Shown: piece after piece, positions 63,867 to 64,000 of the stretch
How the letters are laid out: each line of letters opens with the position of its first letter
Position numbering within the stretch: the first letter of the stretch is position 1
Source of the DNA: Marivirga lumbricoides
GTDB lineage: Bacteria; Bacteroidota; Bacteroidia; Cytophagales; Cyclobacteriaceae
Length of the DNA: 64,000 nt
Reading direction: 5' to 3'
Assembly: GCF_014636295.1 (NCBI RefSeq)
Contig: NZ_BMEC01000009.1
Coordinates: 124,001-188,000 of the forward strand
Made by a program: the position numbers and the translations under genes
The notes under the pieces: generated by a model
The model's database searches: none
What the model saw: the letters and a program-made list of their open reading frames with translations, nothing else
Told to the model about the DNA's origin: nothing

Positions 63867-64000
63867 ATGAAAAATTGGATAGGATATATAATAATAGCTC
63901 AACTTTCCCTCGCGATAAATAATCTTTATGGCTTGCAACAAGATAGCTTGCAGGTGTTGCTCCAAACAATGGAAACCACGCAAGAGAGAGTTAATATACT
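63867..64000 (+). CDS. N-terminus of a secreted (probably TPR sensor) protein
   Basis: Starts at ATG 63867 behind a TATTTTTG box. The first 44 codons show a hydrophobic, signal-like segment (MKNWIGYIIIAQLSLAINNL), then QDSLQVLLQTMETTQERVNI, the pattern at the start of Cytophagales TPR-containing sensor histidine kinases or adenylate cyclases (DSLxxxLxxxxDTTRVNILN). The gene runs off the right edge, so the class is only a guess. Confidence 0.6.
   Translation, partial: MKNWIGYIIIAQLSLAINNLYGLQQDSLQVLLQTMETTQERVNI

Noticed and set aside
1-64000. tRNA, rRNA, CRISPR arrays, prophage
   Set aside because: No cloverleaf-type sequences, rRNA motifs, regularly spaced direct repeats or phage genes were recognised by reading; a covariance-model scan would be decisive for small RNAs.

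Overview
The window is chromosomal DNA from a member of the Bacteroidota, most likely a marine Cytophagales bacterium of the Marivirga/Fulvivirga type (inference). Signs are the low GC content, a SusC-type TonB-dependent receptor, a cargo protein with a type IX secretion (T9SS) C-terminal sorting domain, two OmpA/PD40/TPR envelope proteins, start sites with little Shine-Dalgarno sequence, repeated promoter -7 boxes of the Bacteroidota form TAnnTTTG, and families such as DUF1684, DUF2795, DUF5606 and the long NusB. No tRNA, rRNA, CRISPR array, prophage or complete insertion sequence was seen. Most of the window is housekeeping DNA in short operons.

Layout. 1-6900: a SusC receptor cut by the left edge, a PorE-like OmpA protein, queE/folD and lepA, all on the minus strand. 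7000-16800: GH3-family enzyme, dxr, rseP, DUF1684, pheT, a coiled-coil protein, zapA and rny on the plus strand. 16840-17130: an intergenic block packed with inverted repeats. 17234-20432: a large T9SS cargo whose signal peptide is put out of frame by a run of eight A. 20557-24427: a BtuFCD/siderophore-type ABC importer, a small SpoIIAA-like protein and a Fur-family regulator. 24595-38360: ettA, DUF349, DUF2795, ispD, a second PorE-like protein, engB, fbp, aspartate kinase, DUF5606, an Rrf2 regulator, an RlmI-like methyltransferase, comB and gcvT.

38503-54544 is the most coherent locus: acetate uptake and activation with its sensory apparatus. It holds a DnaQ-like exonuclease, a cNMP/CBS/DUF294 protein, a kinase-less triple-PAS sensor, acetyl-CoA synthetase, a stand-alone receiver protein, a sodium/solute-symporter histidine kinase (CrbS/CbrA type) with a 69-aa membrane partner, ActP with its DUF4212 small subunit, an outer-membrane porin, and a small zinc-ribbon/HTH protein that looks like a domesticated IS1 InsA. 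Inverted TAGTATATA/TATATACTA repeats lie upstream of that regulator and a single copy lies upstream of the porin. A sorbosone-dehydrogenase-like gene on the plus strand is inserted in the cluster.

54840-64000: a two-domain VOC protein, an MsbA-type ABC exporter, leucine dehydrogenase, then a nusB-ytxH-DUF1573-yajC-ybbR-coaE run and the first codons of a secreted protein cut by the right edge. Links between distant genes: dxr and ispD are two steps of the MEP isoprenoid pathway, rseP and the OmpA proteins concern the envelope, and pheT, lepA, ettA and engB concern translation.
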